64,000 bases of DNA from Sphingomonas sp. Root241 (lineage in GTDB: Bacteria > Pseudomonadota > Alphaproteobacteria > Sphingomonadales > Sphingomonadaceae), in the NCBI RefSeq assembly GCF_001428865.1, contig NZ_LMIV01000002.1:752903-816902 (forward strand), read 5' to 3'. The notes under the pieces are model-generated. The model was not told where the DNA came from. It made no database searches and saw nothing but the letters and a program-made list of their open reading frames with translations. The position numbers and the translations under genes are program-made. Position 1 is the first letter of the stretch, and each line of letters begins with the position of its first letter. Shown here piece by piece: positions 38,910-47,800 of this stretch.

Positions 38910-39122
38910 GTGTCGGCACCTCCCAAAAAGGCGTTCCCGCTGCGTCTCGATCCCGCGCTCTACGCGGCGATCGAGCGCAGCGCGGCGAGCGATCTCAGGA
39001 GCGTCAACGCGCAGGTCGAATGCCTGCTGCGCGAGGCGCTGGGGCGGCGCGGAGTCAAATTGGCGGAACCGGTGCGCGCCAAGCGAGGCCGACCGCCTAG
39101 GGACAAAGGAGACGAAGCATGA
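38910..39122 (+). CDS. Small ribbon-helix-helix-like DNA-binding protein
   Basis: A 70-residue protein: PPKKAFPLRLDPALYAAIER, then SVNAQVECLLREAL, the short strand-helix-helix pattern of Arc/MetJ-like proteins. A basic tail (RAKRGRPPRDKG) could contact DNA. It starts at GTG 38910 with AGGAAA upstream, 8 bp after the SPFH gene, and overlaps the next gene. It may regulate its own operon; a toxin-antitoxin role is possible but no toxin is recognised. Confidence 0.7.
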   Translation: MSAPPKKAFPLRLDPALYAAIERSAASDLRSVNAQVECLLREALGRRGVKLAEPVRAKRGRPPRDKGDEA

Positions 39123-39346
39123 TGTTTCTGATCGGACGCAAGCGCCGCTGCACCGGGCGCCGCAACCCGCTGCTCGCCGCGGTTCTGGGGGCGGGCTCGG
39201 CGCTGATGTTCGGTGCCGCCACTCTTATCGAACGGCATGACGGCGAGCATTGGCCGATCGCGGTTGCCGCAGTGATCTGCGTCGCGCTGATCGGGCTTGC
39301 GGTGCTCCGGCTCGTGGCACTCACGCGCGACGGGGGCGGGAAATGA
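39119..39346 (+). CDS. Small two-helix membrane protein
   Basis: A 75-residue protein with a basic N terminus (GRKRRCTGRR) and two predicted transmembrane helices (about 18-36 and 48-66). It overlaps its neighbours on both sides by 4 bp, so all four genes from the SPFH protein onward are cotranscribed. I recognise no family. Confidence 0.6.
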   Translation: MMFLIGRKRRCTGRRNPLLAAVLGAGSALMFGAATLIERHDGEHWPIAVAAVICVALIGLAVLRLVALTRDGGGK

Positions 39347-39657
39347 TGAGCCGCCTTCGCGATCTGTACCGTGTCCGCCCCGGCTATTGGTTCGCGCAGA
39401 AGCGCTATGGCTGGGGCGTGGTCCCCGCGACGTGGCAGGGCTGGCTGCTGACGATCGGCATGCTCGTGGCTGCGAGCGGCATCGCCCGGCTCGCCCATCA
39501 GCGCAGCGCGCTCTACCAGCTCCTTTTCCTGCCGCTGTTTGCGGGCTTCGTCTGGTTGAGTTGGCTCAAGACCGACGGCGGCTGGCGCTGGCGCTGGGGG
39601 AGCGGGACTAGCCCAAAGCCTCGTCGAGCAGCCGCGCGAGCCGGAGGCCGCCTTTGA
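39343..39657 (+). CDS. Small membrane protein, last gene of the SPFH cluster
   Basis: A 104-residue protein with two predicted transmembrane helices (about 32-50 and 58-75) and a striking basic/aromatic N terminus (YRVRPGYWFAQKRYGWGVVPATWQ is spread over two stretches). Its 3' end overlaps the convergent S1/P1 nuclease gene by 50 bp, so its last 16 residues are encoded in antisense to that gene. Family unknown. Confidence 0.55.
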   Translation: MMSRLRDLYRVRPGYWFAQKRYGWGVVPATWQGWLLTIGMLVAASGIARLAHQRSALYQLLFLPLFAGFVWLSWLKTDGGWRWRWGSGTSPKPRRAAARAGGRL

Positions 39658-40453
39658 CCAATTGCTGGCGCGCCGGCTCGATCAGTTTCTCGATAGTCGC
39701 CTCGTCGAGCTTGGCACGCTCGGGTACGGGGCCACACGGATCGCCGTAAGCGCTGCCATAAGCGACGTCGCGGGCGATCTGCCAGCTGTCGCGGCTCCAG
39801 TCCTCGACGCTGCCGCCATTCACCGCCGAGCGTTCCTCGGCCGAATAAACGCGAACCAGCGAGGGCGGCGTCGAGATCGCGCGCTCGGCGAGCAGACCGT
39901 CCCAGATACTGTGGAGGTTGAGCTTCTCGGTCGAATAGATGCCGTAGGTCGATTTCGCGCGATTGCCGCCGAGATCGCCGCGGTCGCCGGCGTGGAGCGG
40001 CTGGTGCAGGTCGCCGACGAAATGGACGAGGAAGGCCAGCGCCATCACCCGCTCGCGCACCGGCACCTTTCGGTCCTTGAGCAATTTCACGGCGCGCTCG
40101 ATCTGTGCGGAGACGCAATTGCCGTCGGGGCAATTGCCCTTGAGCGTGAAGTCCTTGCAGATGTTCACGTTCTGATAGTGCCAATTGTACGCGTAGCTGA
40201 AACGCGGCCCGAGTTCCTTGATGCAATCGGCCCAGATGCTGGCTTGCTCGATCGTCCGCGCGGGGCAGGTCGGCGTCTCGAGCAGCGCCTGGTGCCGGAG
40301 CAATTCGCGGATCTCGGCGCGTACCGCCGGCGTCACGTTGCGCCAGGCGATCGCGGCGACGGTCTCATGGCCATATTCCCAATAGGCCGCGGCAGGCGAG
40401 GCGGCCGAGCCGAATCCGAGGATCGCGGCGAGCAGGATCAGGAGGTGCTTCAC
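39608..40453 (-). CDS. S1/P1-type secreted nuclease
   Basis: A 281-residue exported nuclease of the S1/P1 (zinc-dependent phosphodiesterase) family. The signal peptide leaves a mature N terminus near YWEYGHE, where Trp and His are zinc ligands. Others are in ASIWADCI, NWHYQN and FLVHFVGDLHQPLHAGDRGD. It cleaves single-stranded nucleic acid 3' phosphates. It starts at GTG (40453) overlapping the isoaspartyl peptidase stop (GTGA), so it belongs to that operon. Confidence 0.93.
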   Translation of the reverse strand: MKHLLILLAAILGFGSAASPAAAYWEYGHETVAAIAWRNVTPAVRAEIRELLRHQALLETPTCPARTIEQASIWADCIKELGPRFSYAYNWHYQNVNICKDFTLKGNCPDGNCVSAQIERAVKLLKDRKVPVRERVMALAFLVHFVGDLHQPLHAGDRGDLGGNRAKSTYGIYSTEKLNLHSIWDGLLAERAISTPPSLVRVYSAEERSAVNGGSVEDWSRDSWQIARDVAYGSAYGDPCGPVPERAKLDEATIEKLIEPARQQLVKGGLRLARLLDEALG

Positions 40454-41439
40454 TTGTCGTCACCATAGAATGCGACCAGCCGGTCGCCGTTGGAGGAGGC
40501 CTTGCCGCGATACATTCCGGGCGTGTTGAAGGTCCACGCCATCTCCCCGTTGGAGCCGGTGAGGATCACGCCGCCGGTGCCGCCCAATGCCTTGACCTCG
40601 GCCATCACCGTCTCGGCGGCCTGCTGCAGGCTCTCGCCCTTGAAGCGAACGCGGGCGCAGATCTCGTGAGTCACGCCCTCGCGGATGAAGAACTCGCCCG
40701 CGCCGGTCGCCGAGACGGCGCAGGCGCGGTCGTCGGCATAGGTGCCGGCGCCGATGATCGGAGCGTCGCCGATGCGCCCCCAGCGCTTGCCGGTGAGCCC
40801 GCCGGTCGAAGTGGCGGCGGCGACATGGCCTTCGCCGTCCATCGCCACTGCGCCGACGGTGCCGTATTTGAGGTCGACGTCGAACCAGCCGAGCTTGTCA
40901 TTGGCCTTCATCTTGTCGAGCTGCTTGCGGCGCTCGGGGGTCGCGAACCAGCTGTTCTCGACCTGCTCGAGCCCCTGCTCGCGCGCGAACTGATCGGCGC
41001 CGGCGCCTGAAAGCATGACGTGCGGGCTCTTCTCCATCACCGCGCGCGCCGCGGCGACCGGGTGGCGTGTGGTAGTGACTCCGGCTACCGAGCCCGCGGC
41101 GCGGTTGCGTCCGTCCATGATCGCGGCGTCGAGCTCGTTGCGGCCGTCCCAGGTGAACACCGCACCGCGGCCGGCGTTGAAGTGCGGATCGTCTTCGAGC
41201 ACCTGCACTGCGGCCTGCACCGCGTCGAGCGAGGAGCCGCCGCCGGCGAGCACCTTCGATCCGGCATCGAGCGCGGCGTTGAGGCCGGCGGCAATGCCTT
41301 TTTCCTGTTCGGGGGTAACCCGGCCCTTCTCGATGATCCCGGCACCGCCGTGGATCACCAATGTCCATTTGGGCTTGTCCTGGGCTTGGGCAGCCAGCGG
41401 CATGAGAAGGGCTCCGAGCAAGAGAGGCAAGAGGCGCAT
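40450..41439 (-). CDS. Isoaspartyl peptidase / L-asparaginase, Ntn-hydrolase
   Basis: A 329-residue plant-type asparaginase/isoaspartyl peptidase with a signal peptide (1-20, ends AQA-Q), so it is periplasmic. Autocleavage would occur before Thr194 in KYGTVGAVAMDGEG, making that Thr the nucleophile. The substrate loop GRIGDAPIIGAGTYAD is conserved. It removes isoaspartyl residues from peptides. It is flanked upstream by an acyltransferase gene (1-bp overlap) and downstream by the S1/P1 nuclease gene. Confidence 0.93.
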   Translation of the reverse strand: MRLLPLLLGALLMPLAAQAQDKPKWTLVIHGGAGIIEKGRVTPEQEKGIAAGLNAALDAGSKVLAGGGSSLDAVQAAVQVLEDDPHFNAGRGAVFTWDGRNELDAAIMDGRNRAAGSVAGVTTTRHPVAAARAVMEKSPHVMLSGAGADQFAREQGLEQVENSWFATPERRKQLDKMKANDKLGWFDVDLKYGTVGAVAMDGEGHVAAATSTGGLTGKRWGRIGDAPIIGAGTYADDRACAVSATGAGEFFIREGVTHEICARVRFKGESLQQAAETVMAEVKALGGTGGVILTGSNGEMAWTFNTPGMYRGKASSNGDRLVAFYGDDK

Positions 41440-42620
41440 CACGGCACTCCGGGGATCGATGCCGCCTCCGTAGCAGATCGCGGTCGGCGCGCCAGCGGTC
41501 GCAATCCGATCAGCGGCCGCAGCCAGCCGGCCTCGCGGCCGCCGAAATAGAACAGCCAGCACCCCGCCACGGTTGCCACGAGCAACGCGGCGAACTCGGC
41601 CGCCGGCGGCAATGCGAAGCGGAGCAGATACCAGCCGAGGACCACGATGATCGTCTGATGGATGATGTAGAAGGGGAACACCGCCTCGGTGAGCGTGCGC
41701 CGCCAAGGGTGGTCGCGGTTCCAGAAGCTGTCGGCGAGGCCGATCAACGCGACGATCGCGCACCAGCCCATGGTCAGCCGCCCCGCCGCGAAGGGCAGGC
41801 CGAGCTCGGTATCGGGCACCACGCCCGCCATCCATAGCAGCAGGATGCCCGCGACGACGGCAAAACCGAGGATGGCGAGCACGCCCGCGACTCGCCACCA
41901 GCGCCGGATCGCCGCCCAGGTCCGCGGCGCGTCGGCGAGGAAGAAACCGAAGGCGAAGGCGGGGAAATACATGCGATGCGCGGTCCAGTCGCCGACCAGC
42001 GCATGCGTCGGCTCCGCGCGAGGGCCGCCGATCGCCATGTGCACCGCCAGCCAGGCGAGCGGGACGAGCAGCAACCCGGAGCCGCTCAGCAGATCGTCGG
42101 CAAAGCGGGCGAAGCTCGCCCGCGCGGCGCCGGGCGTCAGCGCGAGGATCGCGCCGAGCGCGAGTGTATAGACCCAGAGATAGACGACGAACCACAGATG
42201 CTGCCATGTCGGCAGCACGATCCCGTCGAGCGTTCCGAAACGGAAATAATCCCCCATCCAGAAGTGCCAGAGGCTGCCGGCATAGCCATGCTGCGTGACC
42301 AGTTCGATCCAGGGCTGGGGCGGGATGATCAGCACCGCGGCAAACAGCGTCGGGACGATCAGCCGGACGGTGCGGTCGCGCAGGAAGCTTCCTATGCCCA
42401 TGGATTTACCGAGCACCGCGGCGGTCGCGAATCCCGAGACGGTGAACAGCAACGGCAGCCGCCACGCATTGGTCGCCAGCATCGGCAGCTGTACCCAGCC
42501 GAGCGGCACCGCGGTCTTCACATGCCAGCCCCAGGGCACGAAGAACATGCCGATGTGATAGAGGATCAGCAGCGCGAACGCCCCGATCCGCAACCAGTCC
42601 ATTCCGTAATGCCGTTCCAT
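41439..42620 (-). CDS. Membrane acyltransferase, acyltransferase_3/OpgC type
   Basis: A 393-residue integral membrane protein with about ten helices. It opens MERHYGMDWLRIGAFALLIL, the conserved start of acyltransferase_3 proteins that acylate surface glycans or other periplasmic substrates. The HLWFVVYLW and PFYIIHQTIIVVLGWYLL motifs recur in the family. It shares its opening HYGMDWLRI and overall plan with the protein encoded at 43392-44717. It is divergent from the LytTR regulator gene. Confidence 0.85.
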   Translation of the reverse strand: MERHYGMDWLRIGAFALLILYHIGMFFVPWGWHVKTAVPLGWVQLPMLATNAWRLPLLFTVSGFATAAVLGKSMGIGSFLRDRTVRLIVPTLFAAVLIIPPQPWIELVTQHGYAGSLWHFWMGDYFRFGTLDGIVLPTWQHLWFVVYLWVYTLALGAILALTPGAARASFARFADDLLSGSGLLLVPLAWLAVHMAIGGPRAEPTHALVGDWTAHRMYFPAFAFGFFLADAPRTWAAIRRWWRVAGVLAILGFAVVAGILLLWMAGVVPDTELGLPFAAGRLTMGWCAIVALIGLADSFWNRDHPWRRTLTEAVFPFYIIHQTIIVVLGWYLLRFALPPAAEFAALLVATVAGCWLFYFGGREAGWLRPLIGLRPLARRPRSATEAASIPGVP

Positions 42621-42710
42621 TCCAGCGCCTCCCGATAGTCCATGCGCAATCGGCTAGCGGGGGGCGGCACGGCCCGGTATCGAGATGGGAGAAGCGGCGG
42701 ACAGGCTGGG

Positions 42711-43544
42711 ATGGGCGAAAGCGGGGCAGGGACGAACGGCGGCGAAGACGTGACGAGCGGCGATGCACTTCGCCGGCGCCGGCTGCTGTGGCTCGCTCTG
42801 GGGCTGGCCGGGTTCCTGACGGTCCAGTCGATCGCCAATGTCGAATCGACGCTCGAGGACATGGCCAAGCTCGGCGTGATCGAGAGCCGCGCGCATGTCT
42901 GGACGTGGCAGCTGACCAGCGTTGTGGTCTGGCTGGCGCTGATGCCGGTGCTCGGCTGGCTGGTGGCGCGGCTGCGGCCGCCGCGCTTCTCCTTGCCGGT
43001 GGCGGTGCTGCTCCATGCACTCGCGACGGTTCCGGTGTCGCTCGTGCATGTCCTTGCGATGGTCGTCCTGCGCATGTTCGTCTATGCTGCGGGCGGCGAG
43101 CGCTACGACCTGGGATCGTGGCCGATGACGTTGCTCTACGAATATCGCAAGGATGCCGCGACCTATCTGCTGGCGGCCCTGTTCCTCGCTTATGCGCAGT
43201 GGCTGCTCGCACGGCCGACGCCCACGGCTTCGGTGGAGAGCGATGTGCTGCTCGTCGCGGACGGCAGCGTCACCCACCGCGTTCCCGTCGCGGCGATCGA
43301 ATCGGCTTCGGCGGCGGGCAATTATGTCGAGATCGTCTGGAGTGGGCGAACGTTGCTCCACCGCTCGACCCTGGCGGCACTCACCGAGCGGCTAGGCCCG
43401 GGCTTCGTGCGCATTCATCGCGGGCGGATCGTCCGTCGCGCCGCGGTGCGCAGCGTCGAGACCGACAAGAGCGGCGATTTCACCGTCACGCTCGAAAGCG
43501 GCGCCACGCTGCGCGGCAGCCGGCGCTACCGCGGCGGGCTTTGA
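42711..43544 (+). CDS. Membrane-anchored LytTR-domain regulator
   Basis: A 277-residue protein with about four transmembrane helices (to about residue 175) followed by a C-terminal LytTR DNA-binding domain (about 185-277; HRVPVAAIESASAAGNYVEI, then LGPGFVRIHRGRIVRR). The start is uncertain: 42642 is in frame but lacks a ribosome site. It sits between two convergent or divergent acyltransferase genes, so it may control them. No kinase partner is seen. The last 153 bp overlap the 44717-43392 gene on the other strand. Confidence 0.8.
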   Translation: MGESGAGTNGGEDVTSGDALRRRRLLWLALGLAGFLTVQSIANVESTLEDMAKLGVIESRAHVWTWQLTSVVVWLALMPVLGWLVARLRPPRFSLPVAVLLHALATVPVSLVHVLAMVVLRMFVYAAGGERYDLGSWPMTLLYEYRKDAATYLLAALFLAYAQWLLARPTPTASVESDVLLVADGSVTHRVPVAAIESASAAGNYVEIVWSGRTLLHRSTLAALTERLGPGFVRIHRGRIVRRAAVRSVETDKSGDFTVTLESGATLRGSRRYRGGL

Positions 43545-44717
43545 AGCGAGGCCGATCAACGGGCGCAACCAGCCGATTCGGCGGCCGACCCTATAGACGG
43601 CGCAACAGACCGCCGCCGTGCCCGTGAGCAGCAGCGCGAATTCGGCGAAGGGGTTCAGGTCCATCGGCAGGCTGTACCAGGCGATCACCACGATCGCCGG
43701 GTGATGGACGATGTAGAATGGGAAGACCGCCTCGGCGAGCGGCTTGCGCCATACATGATCGCGGTTCCACCAGCGCTCCGCGACATGGAACAACGCAATG
43801 ACCATGCTCCACGCCATCGCCACACGCGCGGCGCGATCGAGCGCCATCCATCCGTGCGGCGGGATCGCGGTTCCCGGCCAGGCGAGCTCGATCGCCACGA
43901 TCGCTGCGCCGGCGACCGTCGCGATCATAATCGCGGCTTTCCACAACCGGGCGATCGCTGGCCAGACCTGCGGCGCCCCCGCGAGTGCGAAGCCGAACAG
44001 GAACATCGGCACATATTGGCTGTGGCCGCTCCAATCACTGACCAGTCCCTGGCGTTCCGATACGACGAACAGCAGCCCGAGCCGCAATGTCACCAGCGCC
44101 GCGAGCGGCACCCAGAGCAGCCGCGACCCTTGCGCGAGCCAATCGGCGGCGCGCGCCAGCCAGGCAATCACCGCGTCGCCGCGCCAGCCGATCAGGCCCG
44201 CCAGCAGCAGCGAATAGGCGGCGAGATAGGCGACGAACCAGAGATGCTCCCAGCTCGGGAACTCGCGGCCGTAGAAATCGCCTGCGCGCCAATAATCCAC
44301 GGTCCAGAAACGCAGATAGCCATAGGGATAGCCGGTCTCCATCACGCGCACCCACATCTCGACCGGTACGATCGCGACCATGCCGAAAGCGAGCGGCACG
44401 AGCAGCCGCAGGGCGCGCGAGCGTGCGAAGGGCAGGGCGCCGCCCGAGCGATCGAACAATTTGCGCGAGGCATAGCCCGAGACGGCGAACAGCAAGGGCA
44501 ATCGCCACGGCGTCAGCAGTGCCATGGGCGCGATCAGCGCGGGATAGGAATGACTCGTCTTGATCACCCACGCCCAGGGCGCGAACACCATCGCGACGTG
44601 ATAGACGATCAGCAGCGCGAACGCGGCGATGCGCAGCCAGTCCATGCCGTAGTGGCGCTGGCTCGTCGAAATACCGATAGTCGCGCGCGGCGCCGTCAAA
44701 GCCTTGTCCTTCGCCAC
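43392..44717 (-). CDS. Second membrane acyltransferase, acyltransferase_3/OpgC type
   Basis: A 441-residue protein with about ten membrane helices: QRHYGMDWLRIAAFALLIVY, then RLPLLFAVSGYASRK, then SWEHLWFVAYLAAYSLLL, then PFYIVHHPAIVVIAWY. It is similar in layout to the 42620-41439 protein; the pair suggests duplication. The C-terminal 50 residues are read antisense to the LytTR gene and are low in hydrophobicity, so the true end may be an extension unique to this strain. The GTG at 44717 has AAAGG upstream; a shorter start near MDWLRIAAF is possible. Confidence 0.8.
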   Translation of the reverse strand: MAKDKALTAPRATIGISTSQRHYGMDWLRIAAFALLIVYHVAMVFAPWAWVIKTSHSYPALIAPMALLTPWRLPLLFAVSGYASRKLFDRSGGALPFARSRALRLLVPLAFGMVAIVPVEMWVRVMETGYPYGYLRFWTVDYWRAGDFYGREFPSWEHLWFVAYLAAYSLLLAGLIGWRGDAVIAWLARAADWLAQGSRLLWVPLAALVTLRLGLLFVVSERQGLVSDWSGHSQYVPMFLFGFALAGAPQVWPAIARLWKAAIMIATVAGAAIVAIELAWPGTAIPPHGWMALDRAARVAMAWSMVIALFHVAERWWNRDHVWRKPLAEAVFPFYIVHHPAIVVIAWYSLPMDLNPFAEFALLLTGTAAVCCAVYRVGRRIGWLRPLIGLASKPAAVAPAAAQRGAAFERDGEIAALVGLDAAHRGATDDPPAMNAHEARA

Positions 44718-44788
44718 TCGCGCCTTTCGCGGCGGGGCGCTGAGGTCTATATGCGGCCCGAGTAAGCAAAGCGTTAGCAAGGAAGTCC

Positions 44789-45913
44789 ATGTCCCTCCGC
44801 CCGTGGCGCGATATCGTGCGTCGACAAAGCCGCCAGATCATGGTGGGCAACGTCCCCGTGGGCGGCGATGCGCCGGTGACGGTGCAGACGATGACCAACA
44901 CCGCGACGAGCGATCCCAAGGCGACGATCGACCAGATCCGCCGCTGCGAGGATGCGGGCGTCGACATCATCCGCGTCTCGTGCCCCGATGTGGAGAGCAC
45001 TGCGGCACTCAAGCAGATCGTCCGCGCCGCGCGCGTGCCGATCGTCGCCGACATCCATTTCCACTATAAGCGCGCACTCGAAGCCGCCGATGCGGGTGCT
45101 GCCTGCCTGCGGATCAACCCGGGCAATATCGGCAGTGCCGAACGCGTCAACGAAGTGGTCAACGCCGCCAAGGCGAACGGCTGCGCGATCCGGATCGGCG
45201 TCAATGGCGGGAGCCTGGAGAAGGACCTGCTCGAAAAATATGGCGAGCCATGCCCCGAGGCTTTGGTCGAATCCGCGCTCGACCACATCAAATTGCTCCA
45301 GGATCGCGATTTCCACCAATTCAAGGTCGCGGTGAAGGCGAGCGACCTGTTCCTCGCGGTCGCCGCCTATCAGCAGCTCGCCGACCAGGTCGATTGCCCC
45401 TTGCATCTCGGCATCACCGAGGCGGGCGGGTTCGTCGGCGGGACGGTCAAGTCATCGATCGGGATCGGCAGCCTGCTCTGGTACGGGATCGGCGACACGA
45501 TCCGCGTCAGCCTCTCCGCTGAGCCCGAGGAAGAGGTCCGCGTCGGCTTCGAGATCCTCAAGGCGCTCGGCATCCGCAACAGGGGCGTCCGCGTAGTGAG
45601 CTGCCCGAGCTGTGCGCGGCAGGGCTTCGACGTGATCCGCACCGTCCAGGCATTGGAGGAACGGCTTCAGCATATCCGCACACCGATGTCGCTCTCGGTG
45701 CTCGGCTGCGTCGTCAACGGGCCCGGCGAGGCGCGCGAGACCGATATCGGCATCACCGGCGGCGGCAACGGCAAGCACATGGTCTATCTGTCGGGCGTGA
45801 CCGACCACCATGTCCAGGACGCCGACATGATTTCGCACATCGTCCAGCTCGTCGAAGCCAAGGCGGCGGAGATCGAGGCGGCGGAGAGCGCAGCCGCGCA
45901 GGCGGCGGAGTGA
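44789..45913 (+). CDS. ispG: 4-hydroxy-3-methylbut-2-enyl-diphosphate synthase
   Basis: A 374-residue iron-sulfur enzyme of the MEP isoprenoid pathway, converting MEcPP to HMBPP. The TIM-barrel opening ([20 protein letters not shown]) and the [4Fe-4S] cysteines in [12 protein letters not shown] and [17 protein letters not shown] are intact. The next gene starts at GTG 45910 inside its stop. Confidence 0.97.
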   Translation: MSLRPWRDIVRRQSRQIMVGNVPVGGDAPVTVQTMTNTATSDPKATIDQIRRCEDAGVDIIRVSCPDVESTAALKQIVRAARVPIVADIHFHYKRALEAADAGAACLRINPGNIGSAERVNEVVNAAKANGCAIRIGVNGGSLEKDLLEKYGEPCPEALVESALDHIKLLQDRDFHQFKVAVKASDLFLAVAAYQQLADQVDCPLHLGITEAGGFVGGTVKSSIGIGSLLWYGIGDTIRVSLSAEPEEEVRVGFEILKALGIRNRGVRVVSCPSCARQGFDVIRTVQALEERLQHIRTPMSLSVLGCVVNGPGEARETDIGITGGGNGKHMVYLSGVTDHHVQDADMISHIVQLVEAKAAEIEAAESAAAQAAE

Positions 45914-46314
45914 GTCCGGACCAGGTCGTGCTGCTCGCGGAAGCGTTTGCGCTCGGCATCGTCGTCCTTCTCGCCCGGCAGATGCTGATGTGGCTCGCAC
46001 TGCGCGAACTCGCACCAGGGATCGTTCACCGGATGGAATTGCCGGATGGGCTTCGCATCCGCGAGCCGATGCGGTTCGGGATTGTCTACAGGCTCGCGAG
46101 ATGGGCCGGCTGGATAGGGCTCGCCTTTCTGATCGCGCCAGTCCTTCATCTCCTCCTTCTCGGCTTTGACCAAGGCTGGACGTTGCAGCTCCGCACCATG
46201 TTGTGCGCCGTCGCCGGGGTCGCAGCGGCGCTGTTCGTGCTCGACTGGTTGGTCGCGTCGCGGGTTCGCGGGGCGACCAGGCTTCCTGCCGACTGGCGTG
46301 CGCGGGTATCGTGA
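45910..46314 (+). CDS. Small membrane protein after ispG
   Basis: A 134-residue protein with three predicted transmembrane segments (about 5-28, 65-85, 95-113). It begins at GTG 45910, overlapping the ispG stop (GTGA), so it is translationally coupled. I recognise no family; the gene position alone does not suggest a function in isoprenoid synthesis. Confidence 0.6.
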   Translation: MSPDQVVLLAEAFALGIVVLLARQMLMWLALRELAPGIVHRMELPDGLRIREPMRFGIVYRLARWAGWIGLAFLIAPVLHLLLLGFDQGWTLQLRTMLCAVAGVAAALFVLDWLVASRVRGATRLPADWRARVS

Positions 46315-46371
46315 TCTTTTCGCGAGCGCGTTAGCCGGCTGGTAAGCGGATCGCTTTAGTCCCTGCATGTC

Positions 46372-46854
46372 ATGCGTTGGGCTTTCCTCTCGGTAATAGC
46401 GATCGGCATCGTCATCGGCGTGATGGCGCCGGTGAAGCGCGCGCCGGCTCCGGTGGCTGCGGCTGCCACTGCCGCGGAGCCCGTCGACGTGCCGGTGGAG
46501 ACCGTGATCCAGCCGGACAATCGGGGGCATTTCTTCGCCTTTGCCGAAGTCGACGGCGAGATGACCAAGTTCCTCGTCGATACCGGCGCCGACATGGTGG
46601 CGCTGACACTCGACGATGCGCGGCGCGCCAGGGTGAAATTCGATCCCGACCAGTTCGAAGTGGTGGCACGCGGCGCCGCGGGCGACGTGATGGGCCAGCG
46701 GGTGATGATCGACGACATCGTCCTCGACGGGAAACGGGTGCGCGACGTGCATGCGGCGGTGATCGAGGATCTCGACGTGTCGCTGCTCGGCCAATCCTAT
46801 CTGCGAAAGCTGCGCTCAGTGCACCTGACCGGCGACGAGATGCGGCTCCGCTAA
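46372..46854 (+). CDS. Retropepsin-like aspartic peptidase, TIGR02281 type
   Basis: A 160-residue protein with an N-terminal membrane anchor (about 4-20) and a periplasmic single-lobe aspartic protease domain. The active site is FLVDTGADMVALT, with Asp70. A second conserved stretch VDVSLLGQSYLRKLRSV is typical of the family. Such proteins act as dimers. The substrate is unknown. It is followed after 46 bp by a transporter gene. Confidence 0.85.
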   Translation: MRWAFLSVIAIGIVIGVMAPVKRAPAPVAAAATAAEPVDVPVETVIQPDNRGHFFAFAEVDGEMTKFLVDTGADMVALTLDDARRARVKFDPDQFEVVARGAAGDVMGQRVMIDDIVLDGKRVRDVHAAVIEDLDVSLLGQSYLRKLRSVHLTGDEMRLR

Positions 46855-46900
46855 GCAAGCGGCACGTGACGCGGCCGCATGGGGCGGCTATGCGCGCCCT

Positions 46901-47800
46901 ATGCGGGCTTCCAATACTGCTGCTTTAGGCGCCGCGACGGCCGGGATAGCGCTCTATTCGATCATGGACGCGGTGATGAAGGCCGTTTCGATCGAGATCG
47001 GCGCCTACAACACTTTGGTCTGGCGGCTCGGCGTCGCGGTGCTGCTGACGGGCGCGATCTACGCCTTCACGCGGCCGACCTTGCCCAGCCGGGGCACGAT
47101 GCAGGTGCATTTCGCGCGCAGCATCCTCGTCGCGGTGATGGCGATCTCCTTCTTCTGGGGCATCGTCCGCGTGCCGCTGGCCGAGGCGATCGCCTTATCG
47201 TTCATCGCCCCGCTCATCGCGCTGGGGCTCGCCGCATTGTTCCTCAAGGAGCGGATCGGGGCGCAATCGGTGTGGGGATCGCTGCTCGGGCTCGCCGGCG
47301 TGGCGGTCGTCGTCGCCGGGCGCGTGGGCGGCACGCACAGCCGCGAGACCGTGATCGGCATGATCGCGGTGCTTTTCTCGGCGGTGGTCTATGCGATGAA
47401 CCTCGTCGTCGCGCGGCACCAGGCGCAGCTGGCCAAGCCGCTCGAGATCGCCTTTTTCCAGAATTTGTTCGTGCTCGGGCTGCTCGCGCTGGCGGCGCCG
47501 TGGTGGCTGGCAGTGCCGGCAGCGGAGCACTGGCCGGGGATCGTCACGGCCGCCGCGCTCGCGATCGTCTCGCTGCTGCTGCTGTCCTGGGCTTATGCCC
47601 GCGCCGAGGCGCAGATACTCTTGCCCGTAGAATATACCGCGTTCATCTGGGCCTCGCTGATGGGCTGGTGGATGTTCGGCGAAAAACTCACGCTCGTCAC
47701 CGTCGCGGGCACCGTGTTGATCGTGGCGGGCTGCGTACTCGCCGCGCGCAAGAAAGGCGGCCACGGTGCCGCACCCGAAGCAGAGGCCGCGCTCACATGA
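46901..47800 (+). CDS. DMT-superfamily exporter (EamA)
   Basis: A 299-residue membrane protein with ten transmembrane helices in two EamA repeats (about 5-140 and 150-290). Recognisable segments: LVWRLGVAVLLTGAI, LAEAIALSFIAPLIALGLAA, and LLPVEYTAFIWASLMGWWMFGE. Members export amino acids or metabolites; the substrate is not predictable. It is the first gene of a four-gene run; the GNAT ATG overlaps its stop (ATGA). Confidence 0.9.
   Translation: MRASNTAALGAATAGIALYSIMDAVMKAVSIEIGAYNTLVWRLGVAVLLTGAIYAFTRPTLPSRGTMQVHFARSILVAVMAISFFWGIVRVPLAEAIALSFIAPLIALGLAALFLKERIGAQSVWGSLLGLAGVAVVVAGRVGGTHSRETVIGMIAVLFSAVVYAMNLVVARHQAQLAKPLEIAFFQNLFVLGLLALAAPWWLAVPAAEHWPGIVTAAALAIVSLLLLSWAYARAEAQILLPVEYTAFIWASLMGWWMFGEKLTLVTVAGTVLIVAGCVLAARKKGGHGAAPEAEAALT

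Noticed and set aside
38910..39346. Type II toxin-antitoxin pair
   Set aside because: The RHH protein could be an antitoxin, but the next gene is a two-helix membrane protein with no toxin family resemblance.
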